A stretch of 28,783 nucleotides of DNA from Aminivibrio sp. (GCA_018057035.1 JAGPEN010000004.1:1-28783), one strand, 5' to 3'. Counted from the first letter of the stretch, positions 1 through 7,908 are shown. Numbers and translations are program-made. The notes: generated by a model not told the origin, from the letters alone.

Positions 1-390
1 CATGTAGGTACCCACGGTCATCTCCTGCCCCTTGACCCGGTTGAGAAGCAGGCCGTAGAGCCAGCCGGCGACCGCCCCAAGCGGAATCGAGACGCCGATG
101 GCGAAAAAGAGGGCGGTGAACCCCCGCAGGTCCAGTTCAATAGCCAGGGTTGCTCCGACCAGCCCGCAGATGATGCCGAAAGGAAGGCCGAAATTGGGTC
201 CCGCTCCGGCCTGGATGGTGGGAATCATGGCAAGAACGAGGAGAGCGTTCATTCCGAACCTGGTAAGCATGGCGCTGAAGATCTGCCCCATGGGAAGGCC
301 GAAGGAAAAGGCTGCGGCGACGAGGAACGCGAGGAAAAGGGAAATTATGAGCCGTGGAATGCCGATTTTGTTCAAGAAATCGCTGCCCAT
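1..390 (-). CDS. ABC transporter permease, RbsC/BmpA-system type (3' end outside window)
   Basis: This is an integral membrane permease of an importer; only the first 130 residues are present because the gene runs off the left edge. The visible part is very hydrophobic, with helices near residues 10-30, 40-58, 65-85 and 88-112, and glycine/proline-rich turns such as GPNFGLPFG, as in the BPD_transp_2 family (sugar, nucleoside or branched-chain amino-acid importers). The ATG at 388-390 follows a GGAGG at about 400-406. It starts one base after the TGA of the ATPase gene, so the two are probably translationally coupled. Together with the tandem ATPase and the DUF3798 protein upstream it forms one importer operon. 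Substrate cannot be read from the sequence. Family assignment is inferred from hydrophobic pattern and context, since half the protein is missing. Confidence 0.85.
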   Translation of the reverse strand, partial: MGSDFLNKIGIPRLIISLFLAFLVAAAFSFGLPMGQIFSAMLTRFGMNALLVLAMIPTIQAGAGPNFGLPFGIICGLVGATLAIELDLRGFTALFFAIGVSIPLGAVAGWLYGLLLNRVKGQEMTVGTYM

Positions 391-391
391 G

Positions 392-1993
392 TCATACAGC
401 CTCCTTCCCATGGAACTTGTGATATTCTCCGGCCATCATGAGCCCGAAATCCCTGTCGCTGTCGGTGGGGAGAAGTATGCCCTCCAGCTTTCCCTGGTAG
501 ACTATGGCGATCCGGTCGCAGATGGAACGGAGTTCCGCCAGTTCGGAGGACGTCATGACGATGGTCAGGCCCTGCTCCCTGTTGAGCTTCACCAGGTGGT
601 CGAGGATGAGCTTCTTCGCGCCGATGTCTATTCCCCGTGTCGGCTCGGAAACGAACAGCAGGTTCGGCTCCAGGATGATGGCCCTGGCGATGCAGACCTT
701 TTGCTGGTTGCCTCCTGAAAGCCGCCTGGTGAGCTGACCGGGACCCGTGCACCTGATGTCGAGCTCCTTTATCATGTTCGTGGCGTGCTCAGTCATGGCC
801 TTTGAATCGAGGATGCTCACCCTTCCCGGAGTCAGAAATTTACCCTGGACCTGTATGGCCGTGGCGACGATGTTGAATTCGATGGAGTCATCGAGGAGGA
901 GCCCTGTTCCTCTTCTGTCCTCGGAGACGAAGGCCATTCCGTTGTCGAGGGATGCTCTGGCTGCGTTCAGCGTTATGGCATCCCCGTTCTTCTTCACGTC
1001 TCCGGTGGAAGGAAAAAGCCCCATGATGCCGTTGGCGATACCGATTTTTCCCTGGCCTGCAAGGCCGCCTATGCCGAGTATCTCCCCGCGCTTTACGTCG
1101 AGGTTGACACCCTTTACACGCTCACCGGGCATGGCCACGGAGAGGTCCCGCATTTCGAGTATGTAGTCATCCTTCAATTCCGACGGCGGTCTTCCCACCA
1201 TTTCACCGCTTTCTATCTTTCTGCCCACCATAAGCTCGGCAATCCGGTCGATGGTGGTTTCGGACGGACGGGTTTCGGCGATCTGCTCTCCGTCCCTGAG
1301 GATGATGATCTTGTCGGAGGCGGCCATGACCTCGTCGAGACGGTGGCTGATGAACAGGATGGAAATCCCCTTGTCGGTGAGGATCTTCATGGCCTCGAGG
1401 AGCTTGTCCGCATCCGATTCGGTGAGTACCGCCGTAGGCTCGTCGAGGACGAGAAGGCGGATGTTTTCCTTGTCGAGTTCCCTTGCGATTTCCACGAACT
1501 GCATGTGCCCCACGGGAAGGCCCCGAACGGGGAGCATTTCGTCTATTCCAAGGCCGATAGTGTCCATGGATTCTCTGGCGTCCGCCTTCATGGCTGGCAT
1601 ATCGAGCCACTTCAGTGGTTTCCCGAAGAATTTGCTCAGCAGGCTGTCTTTCGTAATTTCCCTGTTGAGCTTGATGTTCTCAGTGATGGTAAAGCCGGGG
1701 AGGAGCATGAATTCTTGGTGGACCATCCCGATGCCGAGTTTCATGGCCTCTTCAGGGGACTTGATATCCGCTTTTTCGCCGTCGAGGAAGATTTCGCCCT
1801 CATATCCTCCTGTAGAATGAATCACCGGCATACCGAAAAGTATGTTCATAAGAGTGGATTTGCCCGCTCCGTTTTCCCCGACGAGTGACAGCACCTCTCC
1901 CTTGCCGACAGAGAACGATATGCCCTTGAGGACACGGTTCCCGTAGTACTGCTTGCTGATGTTGTTCATGTCTAGACGGGCTGCGCCGGTCAA
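392..1993 (-). CDS. tandem-domain ABC importer ATPase (RbsA/MglA/YufO type)
   Basis: A cytoplasmic ATPase of 533 residues with two ABC domains, the architecture of sugar and nucleoside importers. Domain 1 has Walker A GENGAGKST (39-47), Walker B LLVLDEP (180-186), the SHRLDE switch region, and an odd signature LPVGHMQ (159-165) where LSxGQ-like is usual. Domain 2 has a degenerate Walker A, GLAGQGKI (310-317, Ile in place of Ser/Thr), a good LSGGNQQ signature (425-431), and LLFVSEPTRGID, where the usual Walker B Asp is Ser449. A degenerate second Walker A is common in this family; the Asp-to-Ser change is less so. The start chosen is TTG at 1991-1993 because AAAGGAGGT lies 7 nt upstream (2001-2009); an upstream TTG at 2014 has no such site and lies in the T-tract of the preceding hairpin. 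The gene ends 1 nt before the permease start. Confidence 0.93.
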   Translation of the reverse strand: MTGAARLDMNNISKQYYGNRVLKGISFSVGKGEVLSLVGENGAGKSTLMNILFGMPVIHSTGGYEGEIFLDGEKADIKSPEEAMKLGIGMVHQEFMLLPGFTITENIKLNREITKDSLLSKFFGKPLKWLDMPAMKADARESMDTIGLGIDEMLPVRGLPVGHMQFVEIARELDKENIRLLVLDEPTAVLTESDADKLLEAMKILTDKGISILFISHRLDEVMAASDKIIILRDGEQIAETRPSETTIDRIAELMVGRKIESGEMVGRPPSELKDDYILEMRDLSVAMPGERVKGVNLDVKRGEILGIGGLAGQGKIGIANGIMGLFPSTGDVKKNGDAITLNAARASLDNGMAFVSEDRRGTGLLLDDSIEFNIVATAIQVQGKFLTPGRVSILDSKAMTEHATNMIKELDIRCTGPGQLTRRLSGGNQQKVCIARAIILEPNLLFVSEPTRGIDIGAKKLILDHLVKLNREQGLTIVMTSSELAELRSICDRIAIVYQGKLEGILLPTDSDRDFGLMMAGEYHKFHGKEAV

Positions 1994-2012
1994 TAAAACG
2001 ACCTCCTTTATC

Positions 2013-2047
2013 AAAAAGGCAGGGCTGTCCTTGGTGACAGCCCTGCC
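2013..2047 (-). terminator. intrinsic-terminator-like hairpin inside the importer operon
   Basis: A perfect 12-bp stem (2018-2029 with 2036-2047; arm GGCAGGGCTGTC) with a 6-nt loop is followed on the minus strand by TTTTT (2013-2017). It sits between the binding-protein stop (2075) and the ATPase ribosome site (2001-2009). Such elements after a binding-protein gene commonly act as partial terminators or 3' stabilisers, so that more binding protein than ATPase is made. That role is inferred here; the structure is seen directly. Confidence 0.8.
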
Positions 2048-2074
2048 TCGAGTCTCTGCGTTCCCGGGACAGGT

Positions 2075-3178
2075 TTACTTCTTCCCGAAAACGATGGATT
2101 CGCCCACGACCATGAGGAAGTTCGGCGCCTTCTCATCGTCGAAGGCGCGGATGCGGATTGCACCGGCAACCTTCTCGAGAGTGAACTTCGCTCTCTGGAT
2201 GTCCTTCTTGTCCTCGAACTTGCCGTTGGCAAAGTCCATGGCGTACTCGGCTCCGGCGCGGATGAAGTTCATGGTGATGGGGGCGGTCCAGGTGGCGATC
2301 CGTCCCTGCATTCCGAGTTCAGCGACCTTCTCTTCGATCGACTTGAGGATGTAGGGCACGTCTCCCTTGTTCTCAACCTTCAGGCCGAGGGCGTTGGGAA
2401 GGGCGTGGAAGGGGCTGGGGCAGCACTGTTCGGGATAAATAGCCTTCGTCTTCACCACAGACTTGATGAGGGGTTCCTGCATGGAGCAGTTGGTGCTGAA
2501 GAAGGCAGTATCAGGGCCGTATTTCTCAACCTGCCGGGGAGCGTCTTCAAGAATGAACTGCTGCGCGCCGGCGACTCCGCCCTCTCCGGTGGGGTCGGGA
2601 GCGTTGACGAACACGAACTCCAGGCCTATTTTTTTGCAGGTTTCTTCCATAATTTCCCTGCGCTTTGCGAGGAGAGGATAGCTCATGTGGCGGGGGAAGG
2701 AGTAGTGAATGAACGTCTTGGCGCCCATAGCCTTCGCTTTTTCCACGATGGATGTTCCGCGGGTGGGCTGGTCGATTTCGAAGAGGATGTCGGCTTTGCC
2801 GGCCATCATGTAAGGCTCTTCGTGGACGGTGCCGACGAGGAAAAGAATGTCGTCACGGACTTCCTTGACCTTGTCGATGGCCGCCGCCGTTCCGGGGACG
2901 CCCTGGCAGATGACGATGGCCTTCACTTCAGGATCGGAGGCCATGGCCATGACCTGGGAGATGGTGGTCTCCTGCTCGTCCATGAACTTGTCGGGATAGG
3001 TGACATGAATGACTCTGTCGGCGCCGTACTTGGACACCATTTCTTCCCCTGCGCGGTACTCTTCCTCTCCCTGCGACACAGTTCCGGTCATGATGCCGAT
3101 CTTGGGGGCCGCAAAGGCCACCGTGCCAAGGGCCAGAACAAGCGCGACTGCAAAAAGAACTCTGGTGAATCTCCTCAT
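2075..3178 (-). CDS. exported DUF3798-family periplasmic binding protein
   Basis: A 367-residue exported protein. The signal peptide is clear: MRRFTRVLF, a hydrophobic stretch VALVLALGTVAFA, then cleavage likely after AFA, before APKIGIMTG. The mature part looks like a type I periplasmic binding fold: a beta strand KIGIMTG, then alternating strand/helix segments such as KAIVICQGVPGTAAAID and DILFLVGTVHEEPYMMAGKADILFEID. It matches my recollection of the DUF3798 family, frequent in Synergistota and some Clostridia, next to ABC transporter genes. The ATG at 3176-3178 has AAGGAGGAG about 8-9 nt upstream. It is the first gene of the operon, followed by an internal hairpin with T-tract and then the ATPase and permease. 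It is presumed to deliver ligand to that transporter; the ligand is unknown. The alternative is a related BMP-family lipoprotein, but there is no lipobox cysteine. Confidence 0.87.
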   Translation of the reverse strand: MRRFTRVLFAVALVLALGTVAFAAPKIGIMTGTVSQGEEEYRAGEEMVSKYGADRVIHVTYPDKFMDEQETTISQVMAMASDPEVKAIVICQGVPGTAAAIDKVKEVRDDILFLVGTVHEEPYMMAGKADILFEIDQPTRGTSIVEKAKAMGAKTFIHYSFPRHMSYPLLAKRREIMEETCKKIGLEFVFVNAPDPTGEGGVAGAQQFILEDAPRQVEKYGPDTAFFSTNCSMQEPLIKSVVKTKAIYPEQCCPSPFHALPNALGLKVENKGDVPYILKSIEEKVAELGMQGRIATWTAPITMNFIRAGAEYAMDFANGKFEDKKDIQRAKFTLEKVAGAIRIRAFDDEKAPNFLMVVGESIVFGKK

Positions 3179-3276
3179 GTGTGTATCTCCTCCTTACTGG
3201 GTTGTTTGGTCCCTGTTTCACTCTGGATAGGAAAAAACGAACTGCCAGGAATGAAAATGAAGCCAATTACATATAC

Positions 3277-3294
3277 ATTCAAGGCTGCTTGAAT
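3277..3294. repeat. 7-bp inverted repeat in the importer mRNA leader
   Basis: ATTCAAG (3277-3283) and CTTGAAT (3288-3294) form a perfect inverted repeat around GCTG. It lies about 55 nt downstream of the predicted importer transcription start and about 100 nt before the start codon. It could be an mRNA hairpin or an operator. Only the symmetry is seen. Confidence 0.5.
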
Positions 3295-3353
3295 ACTACA
3301 GAAAAAAGCATTTTGTAAAGAATTGCCTTCTCCACTGCCTTTATTTATTGTTT

Positions 3354-3382
3354 ATTTTAGTACAGGTTTCGTTGATAATCAA
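3354..3382 (-). promoter_or_regulatory. sigma70-type promoter of the DUF3798 importer operon
   Basis: On the minus strand, TTGATT (3377-3382) and TAAAAT (3354-3359) are separated by exactly 17 nt. The predicted start near 3347 leaves a leader of about 170 nt before the ATG at 3178. The -35 lies inside a 15-bp palindrome, which suggests repression at this site. Confidence 0.65.
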
Positions 3383-3384
3383 CG
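3370..3384. promoter_or_regulatory. palindromic candidate operator over the importer -35 box
   Basis: CGTTGAT-A-ATCAACG is a perfect 7-bp inverted repeat with a single central base. It covers the predicted -35 hexamer of the minus-strand importer promoter. Size and position fit a dimeric repressor site, but no regulator gene is in the window, so the binding protein is unknown. Confidence 0.5.
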
Positions 3385-3434
3385 GAAAAAGTTTTCATTT
3401 GAGCTGTATACAATAAAACATGATTCCGAACCTA

Positions 3435-3479
3435 AAATAGCGGGGGAACCTTCAGACCTCCGGCTATTTCGAGATCTTG
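3435..3479. repeat. inverted repeat between the divergent promoters
   Basis: AAATAGC (3435-3441) pairs with GCTATTT (3473-3479), and an inner GGGGG/CCTCC pairing extends the stem. It lies just upstream of the plus-strand -35 box (3487) and upstream of the minus-strand promoter, so neither predicted transcript contains it. That favours a DNA site or the remnant of another transcript over an mRNA element. Confidence 0.45.
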
Positions 3480-3486
3480 ATATTCC

Positions 3487-3516
3487 TTGACAGGAACGAG
3501 GCCCAATATCTATACT
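3487..3516 (+). promoter_or_regulatory. sigma70-type promoter of the TolC-like gene
   Basis: A perfect TTGACA (3487-3492) and a TATACT (3511-3516) are separated by 18 nt. The predicted start is near 3523, giving a leader of about 115 nt before the ATG at 3638. Confidence 0.75.
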
Positions 3517-3531
3517 CAACTCAATCGACCT

Positions 3532-3558
3532 GGAAAAGCAAGGAGATATTGCTTTTCC
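3532..3558 (+). repeat. leader hairpin upstream of the TolC-like gene
   Basis: GGAAAAGCA (3532-3540) and TGCTTTTCC (3550-3558) form a perfect 9-bp stem with a 9-nt loop, close to the predicted mRNA 5' end. A T-rich run (3562-3578) follows. It may stabilise the 5' end or act as an attenuator; the role is inferred. Confidence 0.5.
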
Positions 3559-3637
3559 GCATTTTGTCATTTTTCTTTCTCACCCGGCAGATACACCGGT
3601 GAGGAGTGAAGGGTGCTTCATTCGAGGAGGATCACTC

Positions 3638-4927
3638 ATGGGAAAGGGCTTCAAAGCAACAATTCTGGCCGCAGCGTTGGTGGGCGGTGTTTTTTCGTCC
3701 ATGTCCAATGCCGCGGAAACCTCTCTTGAGGAATTTCTCGCCGCCGTCAGGGGGGATAATCCTTCTCTCCAGGCTTCCTACAGGCGCCTTGAGGCATTCA
3801 GCCACACCGTGAAGTCCTCCGTGGCAGTCCAGCGTCCCTCGGTGGGGATCCGTGGAGGAAGCTCCTGGCTCAGCGACACCTATTCCTCCCAGGCTGGCAG
3901 GAACATGGGGGAAAGGGGCAACTATTCCCTCTCGGCGGCCGTCACCCACCGGTTCGACGTGAGCGGCGCCTACGGGGCCCAGGAGCGGCAGCTTCTTCTC
4001 CAGTACAACGGCCTGGCATCCGATCATCTTGCCTTGGTGAACAACACTCTTGCCGCCGCGGAAAGCCTCTACTGGCAGTCCTTTATCGCCCGGCAGAACA
4101 TCCTTCTGCAGAGGGGCATCCTGAACCAGCGGAAAGAGGATCTCAGGATAACAGAAGAAAAGTTCAGGCAGCAGCTCATCCCCCGGCTTGACGTCGTGCG
4201 GGCCCAGGCAAAGGTTGAAGAGGCCGAAAGCCTCGTGGTGGAAGCCGAGTCTGTTTATAAAAATACCCTTGCCGGGATGAGGACCCTTGCCGGGGGAGTG
4301 GACCTGGAACCGCAGGAGGAAAACCTTCTCGTTCCATCTCTCTCTGTTGAGGTCGGAATGAAAGAGGCCGTCGAACGGAGGAACGACGTCCGATCGGCCG
4401 AGACGGCCCTGGAGCGGGCAAAAGTTCTGAAGACCCTCGCCGCGAAGGGGATGTCCCCAACGGTTGAAGGATCGGTGGGGTATATGTTTCTGACGGACAA
4501 TGACAGTGCCTCTCCCATCGAAAAGGAATTCCTTCTCGCCCTGAATGTTTCCATCCCGGTGTACGACGGGGGGAAAACGAAGGAGGATGTGGCCGACAAG
4601 GAGAAAAACGTCGAGGCTGCGGAATGGAGCCTGGAAGCGCGAAAAAGCCAGGTCCAGGAGGATCTGGGGAAGGCCCTCACTCAATGGGAGAAAGCCGTGG
4701 CCGTGGAAAGCAGCAAGAGAAAGCAGGTCGCCCGGTCGGACGAGGAGCTCAAGATCACCCAGCTAATGTACAAGGAAGGGATGGGGGCCCAGATAGATCT
4801 CCTGAATGCCCAGGTGGACAACCAGAAAGTCAAGACGGAACATCTCGCGGCAATCAAGGAAATGTACCTCGCTCTGGTGAGTCTGAAGCAGGCTATGAGC
4901 GAGTACGAACCGGCCCCGGCGGAATAG
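3638..4927 (+). CDS. TolC-family outer membrane efflux protein
   Basis: A 429-residue outer-membrane channel of the OEP/TolC superfamily, which connects inner-membrane pumps to the outside. The start is the ATG at 3638: a GAGGAGG (3624-3630) lies 7 nt upstream, and the protein then opens with a signal peptide (MGKGFKATILAAALVGGVFSS, cleavage probably after SNA or NAA). The mature part shows two similar halves of long amphipathic helices, with EERRNDVRSAE-like and KEGMGAQIDLLNAQVD segments typical of the family. No RND pump, membrane-fusion protein or ABC exporter gene is beside it, so its partner must lie elsewhere. It has its own promoter (3487-3516) and a terminator (4959-4995), so it is probably a single-gene unit. 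Its presence indicates a diderm envelope. Confidence 0.9.
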   Translation: MGKGFKATILAAALVGGVFSSMSNAAETSLEEFLAAVRGDNPSLQASYRRLEAFSHTVKSSVAVQRPSVGIRGGSSWLSDTYSSQAGRNMGERGNYSLSAAVTHRFDVSGAYGAQERQLLLQYNGLASDHLALVNNTLAAAESLYWQSFIARQNILLQRGILNQRKEDLRITEEKFRQQLIPRLDVVRAQAKVEEAESLVVEAESVYKNTLAGMRTLAGGVDLEPQEENLLVPSLSVEVGMKEAVERRNDVRSAETALERAKVLKTLAAKGMSPTVEGSVGYMFLTDNDSASPIEKEFLLALNVSIPVYDGGKTKEDVADKEKNVEAAEWSLEARKSQVQEDLGKALTQWEKAVAVESSKRKQVARSDEELKITQLMYKEGMGAQIDLLNAQVDNQKVKTEHLAAIKEMYLALVSLKQAMSEYEPAPAE

Positions 4928-4958
4928 TGGTTTCTTGAATCAGTATGTGGACGGACGG

Positions 4959-4995
4959 GGACGGTGCTTCCGGTAAGCATCGTCCCTGGCTTTTT
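4959..4995 (+). terminator. intrinsic terminator after the TolC-like gene
   Basis: An 11-bp stem (4959-4969 with 4975-4985, one G-U pair) with loop CCGGT is followed by a T5 run at 4991-4995. It lies 32 nt after the stop codon and before htpG. The T-run is slightly displaced from the stem, so efficiency may be partial. A second small hairpin (CAGCGG 5010-5015 with CCGCTG 5025-5030) lies in the htpG leader. I could not find a convincing htpG promoter in 4928-5059. Confidence 0.65.
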
Positions 4996-5059
4996 GGGAG
5001 AAGAAGAAACAGCGGCGGTTTTGTCCGCTGAAAGACTGACGATTGACGGGAGGAACGGC

Positions 5060-7006
5060 ATGCAGCAGGAACGGTTTTTCTTTCAGGCAGAGGCGAAACA
5101 GCTTCTTGATCTTATGATCCACTCCGTGTATTCCAACAGGGACATTTTTCTCAGGGAACTGATTTCGAATGCCTCGGACGCTCTGGACAAACGCAGGCTG
5201 GAACTTCTGGCCCACCCGGAGTTCGCCGGTACGGATGGGGAGCAAGGCCAGTCAGCCCCGGTGATCCGGATTTCGAGGGGAGAAGAAGGACGGACTCTTT
5301 TTATTACCGACAACGGAGTGGGCATGAACAGGGAGGAACTGACGGACTATATCGGGACCATTGCCAGGTCGGGAACGAAGGAATTTCTGGCCGCAGTGAA
5401 AGCCGCCAGGGATTCCGCCGGAGCCGAGAGCCTGATCGGCCGGTTCGGAGTCGGCTTTTACTCCGCCTTCATGGTGGCTGACCGGGTGGACGTGGTGACC
5501 CGCCGTCTCGGGGAAGAAAAAGGATGGCGCTTTTCTTCCCCGGGGGACGGCACCTATACGGTGGAGGAGGCTGAACGGAACGAACCGGGGACCACGGTGA
5601 TCCTTCACCTGAAAAAACCGGATACCGAAAAGGGAGAACGGGATTACGCCGACGAGTGGACCCTTCGGGACATCGTAAGGAAGTATTCCGATTTCATCTC
5701 CTATCCCATCGTGATGGCAGTTGCGAAGACGACGGAAAACGGCGAAGCGGCGGAGGATCAGGTCCTCAACTCCGGGAAGGCCATCTGGCGCCGTCCGGAA
5801 AAAGACGTGACCGACGGCGAGTACGAAGAATTTTACAAACACGTCGCCTCCGACTGGGAGCCGCCCCTCGCCAGGGTGGTTTTTTCCGTGGAGGGAGGAA
5901 CGGAATTCCGGGGAATCCTGTTTTTTCCCTCCCGGGCGCCCTTCGATCTTCACTACGCCCCCAGGAGCGAGGGCGTAAGCCTGTACATCCGCAACGTATT
6001 CATCATGAACGACTGCCGGGATCTTGTCCCTTCCTGGCTCCGCTTCCTGAGGGGTGTGGTGGACTCCGAGGATCTTCCGCTCAATATCTCCCGGGAAATC
6101 CTCCAGGAGGATCCCCTCGTCCGGATCATCAGGAAGAGCCTTGTCCGGCGGGTTCTTGCCGCTCTGAAAAAAATGATGGCCGACGACAGGGAGAAATACG
6201 TCCGTCTCTGGAAGGAATTCGGACCGGTAATCAAGGAAGGCCTGGCTTCCTTTGACGGCGCCGAAAAGGAAAACCGGGAGGCCATCCTGGAAATCTGCCT
6301 CTTCCCGTCGGCTTCCTCCGGGGATGGTTTCCTCTCCCTCGGTGAATACGTGGAGGCCATGAAAGATGGACAGCAGGGGATTTACTACATCACGGGAAGA
6401 AAGCTCCCGGTCCTCAGAAGCTCCCCCCTTCTTGAACGGTGCCGGGAGAAAGGCTATGACGTGCTCCTCCTCGCCGATCCGGTGGACGAGGTGATCGCGC
6501 CCACCCTCCCGCTCTTCAGGGGGAAGGAATTCCGGTCCCTCGAGCGGGAGGATGCCCTGCCTTCCGAGGAGGGAAAGAAAGACGCTCCCCGGGCGGAAGG
6601 GCTCGCCTCGTTTTTGAGGGAGGTCCTCTCAGAAACGGTGAAGGATGTGAAAATTTCCTCCCGCCTCACGGAATCACCGGCGTGCCTTGTAACCGACGAC
6701 GAGGGGGCTTCTTTCAGCATGGAGCGCATCCTCCGGTCCATGGGCAGGGAGGTTCCTCCTCTGAAACGCATTCTGGAGATCAACCCGGGGCACCCGGTGA
6801 TCTCCGGAATGGAAAAGATGCTCGCCTCGGGAGGAGCGGAAGAGAAAATGAAAGACTACGCCTTTCTCCTCCATGACCAGTGCGTTCTCGCGGAAGGAGG
6901 GCAGCTCGCGGATCCGGCCCTTTTCGCCGGAAGGCTTTCCTCCCTTCTCGCCGAAAGCATGGATGCTGCGGGAGGCGATCTTCCCCCGTCCGGTGAAGGA
7001 ACATGA
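5060..7006 (+). CDS. htpG: molecular chaperone HtpG (bacterial Hsp90)
   Basis: The cytosolic ATP-dependent Hsp90 chaperone, 648 residues, full length for the family. The start is the ATG at 5060, with GGGAGG (5048-5053) 6 nt upstream; the frame is open further up but has no better site, and the Hsp90 homology begins here. The N-terminal GHKL ATPase domain has Glu33 and Asn37 in ELISNASDALDK, the Mg/ATP loop DNGVGM and the lid motif GRFGVGFYSAFMVAD. The middle domain has NISREILQ with the catalytic-loop Arg. The C-terminal dimerisation domain is present. The middle/C-terminal part is rich in inserted acidic residues but shows no break. Its TGA overlaps the ATG of the next gene by 4 nt (ATGA), so translation is coupled. 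No CIRCE-type element is visible upstream. Confidence 0.97.
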   Translation: MQQERFFFQAEAKQLLDLMIHSVYSNRDIFLRELISNASDALDKRRLELLAHPEFAGTDGEQGQSAPVIRISRGEEGRTLFITDNGVGMNREELTDYIGTIARSGTKEFLAAVKAARDSAGAESLIGRFGVGFYSAFMVADRVDVVTRRLGEEKGWRFSSPGDGTYTVEEAERNEPGTTVILHLKKPDTEKGERDYADEWTLRDIVRKYSDFISYPIVMAVAKTTENGEAAEDQVLNSGKAIWRRPEKDVTDGEYEEFYKHVASDWEPPLARVVFSVEGGTEFRGILFFPSRAPFDLHYAPRSEGVSLYIRNVFIMNDCRDLVPSWLRFLRGVVDSEDLPLNISREILQEDPLVRIIRKSLVRRVLAALKKMMADDREKYVRLWKEFGPVIKEGLASFDGAEKENREAILEICLFPSASSGDGFLSLGEYVEAMKDGQQGIYYITGRKLPVLRSSPLLERCREKGYDVLLLADPVDEVIAPTLPLFRGKEFRSLEREDALPSEEGKKDAPRAEGLASFLREVLSETVKDVKISSRLTESPACLVTDDEGASFSMERILRSMGREVPPLKRILEINPGHPVISGMEKMLASGGAEEKMKDYAFLLHDQCVLAEGGQLADPALFAGRLSSLLAESMDAAGGDLPPSGEGT

Positions 7007-7908
7007 CGCCCACGGCCAGGGCACGGCTCAAGGCCTTCATCGCTGTGGTGGCCTGGGGAGGCTCGCTGCCTTCCATCAAGGCCGCTGTCGCCGAGGTCTC
7101 CTTCACCACCCTGATCTGGCTCCGCTTTGGAACAGGGGTGGCGGCCCTGCTGATGTTCCTTCTTCTCAGGGGAAGGATGCGGTTTCTTCCGCTGAGGGAA
7201 GCGGCTGTCTTTGCCGGGCTGGGCTTTCTCGGGGTCTTTTTTCACAACGCACTCCAGGCCTATGCACTGCGGACCGTGTCGGCGGGCATGTCCGGGCTCA
7301 TCGTGGCGGCGAACCCTATCGCCATTGCCCTCCTGGGAGCCCTGATTCTCGGCGAGAGGCTCGACGGAAGAAAGAAAGGCGGGATCCTTCTCGCTGCCTT
7401 TGGTGTCCTGGTCATTCTCTCGAAGGGCGACCCCGGCGTATTCCTGAGGAGAGGATACAGCCCGGGAGAGCTGCTTATGGTGGTCAGCGTCTTTTCCTGG
7501 GGGCTCTTTTCCGTTTTTTCCAGGAAGGCCCTCCGGCAAACCTCTCCGGAACTCGGGATGGCCTACGCCCTTTCTTTCGGATGGCTGTTCTCCACCCTTC
7601 CCTTTCTCTTTTCCGGAGGGGCTTCGGAAATCCCTTCAATTTCCGCCGGATCCTGGGCCAATATCCTGTTCCTCGGCGTGTGCTGCTCCGCCCTGGCCTA
7701 TCTTTTCTGGTACGATGCGCTCCGGGAACTCCCCGCCTCCGAGGCGGGCGTCTTCCTCTACATCAATCCCGTAGTGGCCGTGCTTCTCTCGGCGGCCTTC
7801 CTCGGCGAGACCGTCACCCTTTCCATGATCGCGGGAGGCGTCCTGGTGTTCACCGGAGTCTGGTTCGTCAACACGAAAAAAAGACCATCCCCTTCCGGGG
7901 AAAAATGA
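7003..7908 (+). CDS. EamA/DMT-superfamily transporter
   Basis: A 301-residue inner-membrane protein with ten predicted transmembrane helices in two homologous five-helix EamA halves. Typical features are WGGSLPSIKAAV in helix 1, a helix-3/4 segment TVSAGMSGLIVAANPIAIALLGALILGE split here as TVSAGMSGLIVAANPI and ALLGALILGE, and a second-half counterpart INPVVAVLLSAAFLGE. Many family members export amino acids or other metabolites; the substrate here cannot be told from sequence. The ATG overlaps the htpG stop by 4 nt, and the gene ends 22 nt before the pepA start, so htpG, this gene and pepA probably share a transcript. The link with an aminopeptidase would fit export of surplus amino acids, but that is inference. 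Confidence 0.9.
   Translation: MTPTARARLKAFIAVVAWGGSLPSIKAAVAEVSFTTLIWLRFGTGVAALLMFLLLRGRMRFLPLREAAVFAGLGFLGVFFHNALQAYALRTVSAGMSGLIVAANPIAIALLGALILGERLDGRKKGGILLAAFGVLVILSKGDPGVFLRRGYSPGELLMVVSVFSWGLFSVFSRKALRQTSPELGMAYALSFGWLFSTLPFLFSGGASEIPSISAGSWANILFLGVCCSALAYLFWYDALRELPASEAGVFLYINPVVAVLLSAAFLGETVTLSMIAGGVLVFTGVWFVNTKKRPSPSGEK

Noticed and set aside
2405..3292. A 295-codon plus-strand open frame opposite the DUF3798 gene
   Set aside because: It is an antisense frame of a clear exported binding protein; its composition is not protein-like.
3379..3570. A 63-codon minus-strand open frame in the divergent control region
   Set aside because: It has no ribosome site, no recognisable features, and overlaps the promoter and hairpins of the plus-strand gene.
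3179..3637. A possible riboswitch in the divergent leader regions
   Set aside because: The hairpins present do not match the conserved cores of riboswitches I could recall (TPP, SAM, cobalamin, c-di-GMP, c-di-AMP, glycine); only generic inverted repeats are supported.
4964..5059. Extension of HtpG by 32 residues to an earlier start
   Set aside because: The ribosome site and the Hsp90 family start both fit ATG 5060; the upstream part includes the preceding terminator.
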